DNA from: Verrucomicrobiota bacterium
GTDB lineage: Bacteria; Verrucomicrobiota; Verrucomicrobiia; Opitutales; Opitutaceae
Assembly: GCA_023446735.1 (NCBI GenBank)
Contig: JAEXPQ010000197.1
Span: 1 to 8,794, forward strand
Direction of reading: 5' to 3'
Length of the DNA stretch: 8,794 bases
A model generated the notes under the pieces. It worked only from the letters and a program-made list of their open reading frames with translations, made no database searches and was not told where the DNA came from. The translations under genes were made by a program, and so were the position numbers. Shown here piece by piece: positions 5,685 through 8,794 of this stretch. How positions within the stretch are numbered: position 1 is the stretch's first letter; the number at the start of each line of letters is the position of its first letter.

Positions 5685-5722
5685 CGGACGTTTGACCTCA
5701 CGGTCGTGAGACCAAACGTCCG
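5685..5722. terminator. Large inverted repeat between convergent genes, possible bidirectional terminator
   Basis: Two 17-bp arms (5685-5701 and 5706-5722) surround the tetraloop GGTC. The outer ten pairs (CGGACGTTTG with CAAACGTCCG) and the inner five (CTCAC with GTGAG) are perfect, with one 2-nt mismatch between them. It lies in the 255-bp spacer between the second response regulator (plus) and pheT (minus), where both transcripts must end. There is no T run directly after it on either strand, so it is not a canonical intrinsic terminator; it could also be a protein-binding palindrome or a copy of a dispersed repeat. Confidence 0.5.
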
Positions 5723-5772
5723 AAAGCCCCGGGGATCTCGGTCCCGCAGCGAAGTTCCATTTCGGCGCCGCG

Positions 5773-5806
5773 CCCGGCTGAAAGCCCGCCTCCGGGCAAA
5801 GCCGGG
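5773..5806 (-). terminator. Nested hairpin directly downstream of pheT
   Basis: On the minus strand a 7-bp outer stem (CCCGGCT with AGCCGGG) encloses a 5-bp inner stem (GCCCG-GAGG-CGGGC), separated by small T-rich internal loops. It begins 3 bp after the pheT stop codon (5810-5812). The position fits a 3'-end or terminator hairpin; the lack of a following T run argues against a simple intrinsic terminator and leaves an RNA-stabilising or REP-like role open. Confidence 0.45.
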
Positions 5807-5809
5807 AGA

Positions 5810-8269
5810 CTACTTCCGGATCGCGTAGGCGGCGTTCTTGGCGAGCTCGTCCTGCGCCTTCTGGAACGCAACGTTCACCTCGTCGTCGGTGAGCGTGCGG
5901 TCGTCGGCGCGGTACACGAGCGAGAAGGCAAAGCTCTTCTTCCCCTCGGGCAATCCTTTGCCCTGATACACGTCGAAGAGCCGCACGTTCTCCAGGCCGA
6001 TCTTGCCGGCGGCGGCGCGGGCGGCCTTGGCGACATCGCGGCGCACCGTCTCGGCGGCGGCGCCGGCGTCGACCACGCGCGCGATGTCGCGCAGCGCGGC
6101 CGGGAACAGGCTCACGTGCTTGAACTTCGCGCGCGGCCGCACCTCGGCCACCTTCTCGGGCAGCACGTGCAACATGCCCGCCACGACGCCGCCGGCGAGG
6201 CCGAGCTTGCGCAGCATCTCCAGGTTCAGGAGACCGCAGCGGGCCTCGACGCCGTCGGTCAGGCGGCCGAACGTGGCCGAGTGGCCCGGCTGCCAGCCGG
6301 CGCTGGTCGCGGCGACGGGCTCCACGCGGAGCGACTCGAGGGCGGCGCCGGCGTTCGCGGCGAGCACAGCGAGGTGGCGCTTGGCGGTGTAGAAATCGGC
6401 GGCGGCGCGTTCGCGCCACTGCTTCTCATCCGAGGCCGTGGCGATCACGAAGCCGACGGAGAGGCACTCGTAGATCTTGCCGTCCTGCTCCCGGAACGTG
6501 CGGCCGACCTCGAAGAGCTTCGTGGCGCCGGTGCGGCGGTCCTGGTTGAGGCGGAGGTTCTCCAGCAGGCCGTTGATGAGCGAGGCGCGCAGGTGCGAAT
6601 ACTCCTCGGTGAACGGGTTCGCAAGGCCGAGCGTCTTCGCCGCCGCCTCGGAGATCCACGCGGCGGTCTCGGGGCCGGAGCGCTGCGAATAGTTGCAACA
6701 CTCGTGAAAGTGCTGGCCGACTAGATACGCCACAGCGGCGCGATTGAACTCGGTGATCGGATCGTCGTCCTCGGGCAGCGCGACCGCGACGACCGGCGCC
6801 GCCGGAATCTTCTCGCAGCCGTACAGGCGCACGACCTCCTCGACGAGGTCGACCGGGCGGTCGAGGTCGCCGCGCCAGCTCGGGACCTTCACGGTCCACT
6901 TCACGCCAGTGAGACGCGTGGTGTCGGCGCGCTCCTCGATCTCGAGCTCGAGCGCCTCAAGCAGGTCGCGCATCGCGGCGTCCGGAATCTCGTAGCCGGC
7001 GCGGGCGCGGAGGAAGTCGGGCGTGGTCTCGATCTCGGTCACAGTGACCGGTTCGGCGCCGACGTTGAAGAGCGGGCCGACCACCTGGCCGCCGGCGGTC
7101 TCGAGGATGAGGTCGATCGCGCGCCGTGCGGCGGTCAGCACCCCGCGCGGATCCACGCCGCGCTCGAAGCGGTAGGAACTATCGGAGGACAGGCCGAGTT
7201 TCTTCGAGGTCCAGCGGATGCCGGACGGCTTGAAGAACGCGCTCTCGAGGACCAAGTCGGTCGTGGTGGCGTCGACCTCGGCGCTCGCTCCGCCCATGAT
7301 GCCGGCCACGACGAGCGGCTTCTCGGCGTCGGCGATGACGAGCATCCGGCCGTTGAGCACGCGCTCCTTGTTGTCGAGGGTGACGAGCTTCTCGCCGTCG
7401 CCCGCGCGACGGATGACGAGGCGGTGACCGCCGATCTTCTTCGCGTCGAACGCGTGCAGCGGCTGGCCGGTCTCGAGCAGGACGAAGTTGGTGACATCGA
7501 CGACGTTGTTGATCGGGCGCAGGCCCACGGCCTGCAGCGCCTCCTGCAACCACGCGGGGCTGGGCCCGATCTTCACGCCGGCGATCACGTGCGCGGTGTA
7601 GTGCGGGCAGTCCTCCTCGGCCGCGACGGCGACCGACTCGAGGAGCTGCGGCACGGCCGGCGCGGAGGCGGCGGGGGAACTCGCCTTAAGCTCCGGATAC
7701 GCGAGCGGCAGGCGGAACCAGGCGGCGAGCTCGCGCGCGAGGCCGAGGTGCGAGAGGCAGTCGGGGCGATTGGGCGTGATCTCGAGATCGAACACCACAT
7801 CGCCCGCGCCGATCGCCTCGTGGATGGGCGTGCCGAGCGTCGGGTTGTTCGGCAGCACGAGCAGTCCGCCGGCGTCCTCGCCGAGGCCGAGCTCGCGGGC
7901 CGAGCACATCATGCCGTTAGATTCGACGCCGCGGATCTTGGAGATCTTGATCTTGAAGTCGCCCGGCATCACGGCGCCGGGCAGCGCGACGGGCACACGG
8001 TGGCCGGCATCGCAGTTGGGCGCGCCGCAGACGATCTGGATCGGCGCGGCCTCGGGCGCGACGCGCACGGTGCAGACGGACAGCTTGTCGGCGCCCGGGT
8101 GCTTGTCGCGCGTGACAATCTCGCCGACGACAACCTGGGCCATCGGGGCGAGGCCGGTGCGGTGGACGCCCTCGACCTCGAAGCCGATCATGGTCAGGGC
8201 GTGGGAGATTTCGTCGACCGGGCGGTCGATGGCGACATAGCGGCGGAGCCAGTTGAGCGAAAGTTTCAT
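5810..8269 (-). CDS. pheT: Phenylalanine--tRNA ligase beta subunit
   Basis: PheT is the large subunit of the alpha2-beta2 phenylalanyl-tRNA synthetase; it binds tRNA-Phe and edits mischarged tyrosine. The protein is 819 residues, the usual bacterial length. Domains in order: the EMAP/OB tRNA-binding domain at about 40-155 (with IVCGAPNC and RGVESNGMMCS), the B3/B4 editing domain at about 210-395 (NNVVDVTNFVLLETGQPLHAFD, SSYRFERGVDP), B5 at about 405-480 (KVPSWRGDLDRPVDLVEEVV), the catalytic-like core at about 490-700 (NPFTEEYSHLRASLINGLL), and the anticodon-binding FDX-ACB domain at about 718-818 (FPAALRDIARVVD, LFDVYQGKGLPEGKKSFAFS, RTLTDDEVN). All are intact. The ATG at 8267-8269 opens the standard MKLSLNWLRRYV; no Shine-Dalgarno. 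It follows pheS by 42 bp and converges with the response-regulator pair. Confidence 0.98.
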   Translation of the reverse strand: MKLSLNWLRRYVAIDRPVDEISHALTMIGFEVEGVHRTGLAPMAQVVVGEIVTRDKHPGADKLSVCTVRVAPEAAPIQIVCGAPNCDAGHRVPVALPGAVMPGDFKIKISKIRGVESNGMMCSARELGLGEDAGGLLVLPNNPTLGTPIHEAIGAGDVVFDLEITPNRPDCLSHLGLARELAAWFRLPLAYPELKASSPAASAPAVPQLLESVAVAAEEDCPHYTAHVIAGVKIGPSPAWLQEALQAVGLRPINNVVDVTNFVLLETGQPLHAFDAKKIGGHRLVIRRAGDGEKLVTLDNKERVLNGRMLVIADAEKPLVVAGIMGGASAEVDATTTDLVLESAFFKPSGIRWTSKKLGLSSDSSYRFERGVDPRGVLTAARRAIDLILETAGGQVVGPLFNVGAEPVTVTEIETTPDFLRARAGYEIPDAAMRDLLEALELEIEERADTTRLTGVKWTVKVPSWRGDLDRPVDLVEEVVRLYGCEKIPAAPVVAVALPEDDDPITEFNRAAVAYLVGQHFHECCNYSQRSGPETAAWISEAAAKTLGLANPFTEEYSHLRASLINGLLENLRLNQDRRTGATKLFEVGRTFREQDGKIYECLSVGFVIATASDEKQWRERAAADFYTAKRHLAVLAANAGAALESLRVEPVAATSAGWQPGHSATFGRLTDGVEARCGLLNLEMLRKLGLAGGVVAGMLHVLPEKVAEVRPRAKFKHVSLFPAALRDIARVVDAGAAAETVRRDVAKAARAAAGKIGLENVRLFDVYQGKGLPEGKKSFAFSLVYRADDRTLTDDEVNVAFQKAQDELAKNAAYAIRK

Positions 8270-8311
8270 GGGAACAGCGCGGTTGGGTGTTCGGTTTTCG
8301 GGTGCGGTCGC

Positions 8312-8794
8312 TCAGGCGAACTGGCGGAGGAAACGGGCGTCGTTCTGGTAGAAGTAGCGGATGTCGTCGACGCCGTAGAGCATCATGGCGATGCGCTCGA
8401 TGCCCATGCCGAAGGCGTAGCCGGTCCACTCGTTGGGGTCGTAGCCGACGGACTCGAACACGGCCGGGTCGACCATGCCGCAGCCCATGATCTCGACCCA
8501 CTCCTTGCCGATCTTGCCGAGGTGCTTGGCCGAGAGGTCGACCTCGAAGCTCGGCTCGGTGTAGCCGAAGTAGTGCGGGCGGAAGCGGGTCTTGATGTCC
8601 TTGCCAAGCAACGACTGGAAGAGGTAGTCGAGGATCGCCTTGAGGTCCTTGACGGTGACGTTGCGGTCGACGTAGAGGCCCTCGAGCTGGTGGAAGTTGG
8701 CGGAGTGCGTGGCGTCGATCGTGTCGCGGCGGAACACGCGGCCGGGCGAGATGATGCGCACCGGCGGCTTCTGCTTGAGCATCGTGCGGATCTG
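8312..8794 (-). CDS. pheS: Phenylalanine--tRNA ligase alpha subunit, C-terminal part (5' end off right edge)
   Basis: PheS is the catalytic subunit of phenylalanyl-tRNA synthetase, a class II enzyme that makes Phe-AMP and transfers it to tRNA-Phe. The last 160 residues are visible, about half of a typical subunit, in frame to the window edge beginning QIRTMLKQKPP. Class II motif 2 is present (SPGRVFRRDTIDATHSANFH, then QLEGLYVD), the phenylalanine-pocket region GYTEPSFEVDLS, and motif 3 (GYAFGMGIERIAMMLYGVDD). The C-terminus RYFYQNDARFLRQFA is family-typical, with TGA at 8312-8314. The gene lies upstream of pheT with 42 bp between, as in most bacterial pheST operons. The promoter and any phenylalanine attenuator lie outside the window. 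Confidence 0.97.
   Translation of the reverse strand, partial: QIRTMLKQKPPVRIISPGRVFRRDTIDATHSANFHQLEGLYVDRNVTVKDLKAILDYLFQSLLGKDIKTRFRPHYFGYTEPSFEVDLSAKHLGKIGKEWVEIMGCGMVDPAVFESVGYDPNEWTGYAFGMGIERIAMMLYGVDDIRYFYQNDARFLRQFA

Noticed and set aside
3625..5709. Open frame of 694 codons on the plus strand spanning both response regulators
   Set aside because: It is an alternate frame of two well-recognised genes, very rich in Arg and Pro, and crosses their boundary; an artefact of high GC.
5343..6419. Open frame of 358 codons on the minus strand overlapping the end of pheT and the second regulator
   Set aside because: Arg-rich shadow frame overlapping two real genes and the hairpin spacer; no family resemblance.

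Overview
The window is a GC-rich (by eye roughly two-thirds G+C) chromosomal segment from a bacterium that makes amidated tRNAs with the GatCAB amidotransferase. The style of the GatC/GatA/PheT proteins and the GxxExxY gene with its CTCTGTG-type repeats suggest a verrucomicrobial, perhaps Opitutaceae-like, organism. That placement is an inference from memory, not the result of a search.

Layout, left to right: (1) 1-400, minus strand, the first 133 codons of gatB, running off the left edge. (2) 413-930, an extra module in the gatA-gatB spacer: a 125-residue GxxExxY protein with a PD-(D/E)XK-type nuclease fold, on the same strand as the operon. It is bracketed by three CACAGAG heptamers on one side and three CTCTGTG heptamers on the other, with a tandem 9-bp repeat next to gatB. 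(3) 950-2416 gatA and 2506-2799 gatC, minus strand, completing the operon order gatC-gatA-[GxxExxY]-gatB. (4) 2800-2986, a divergent promoter region. (5) 2987-4192 and 4292-5554, plus strand: two paralogous response-regulator proteins with a REC domain, a helical/proline-rich linker, a domain resembling CheX/CheC and a shared C-terminal tail. (6) 5555-5809, a convergent intergenic region with three hairpins, the largest having 17-bp arms. (7) 5810-8269 pheT and 8312-8794 pheS (3' part), minus strand, in the usual order pheS-pheT.

The minus-strand genes all serve charging of tRNA: PheST attaches phenylalanine to tRNA-Phe, and GatCAB converts Glu-tRNA-Gln and/or Asp-tRNA-Asn to the amidated forms. 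The plus-strand regulator pair between them is unrelated in function: no DNA-binding output domain or histidine kinase is visible, so it probably acts by phosphate-dependent protein contacts.

The points most worth a second look are the repeat-bracketed GxxExxY module inside an essential operon, whose repeats supply the gene's ribosome binding site and stop codon; the tandem REC-CheX-like proteins lacking the expected phosphatase asparagine; and the fact that all six resident start codons lack a Shine-Dalgarno sequence and are directly preceded by CC, whereas the inserted gene has a strong GAGGAGG.
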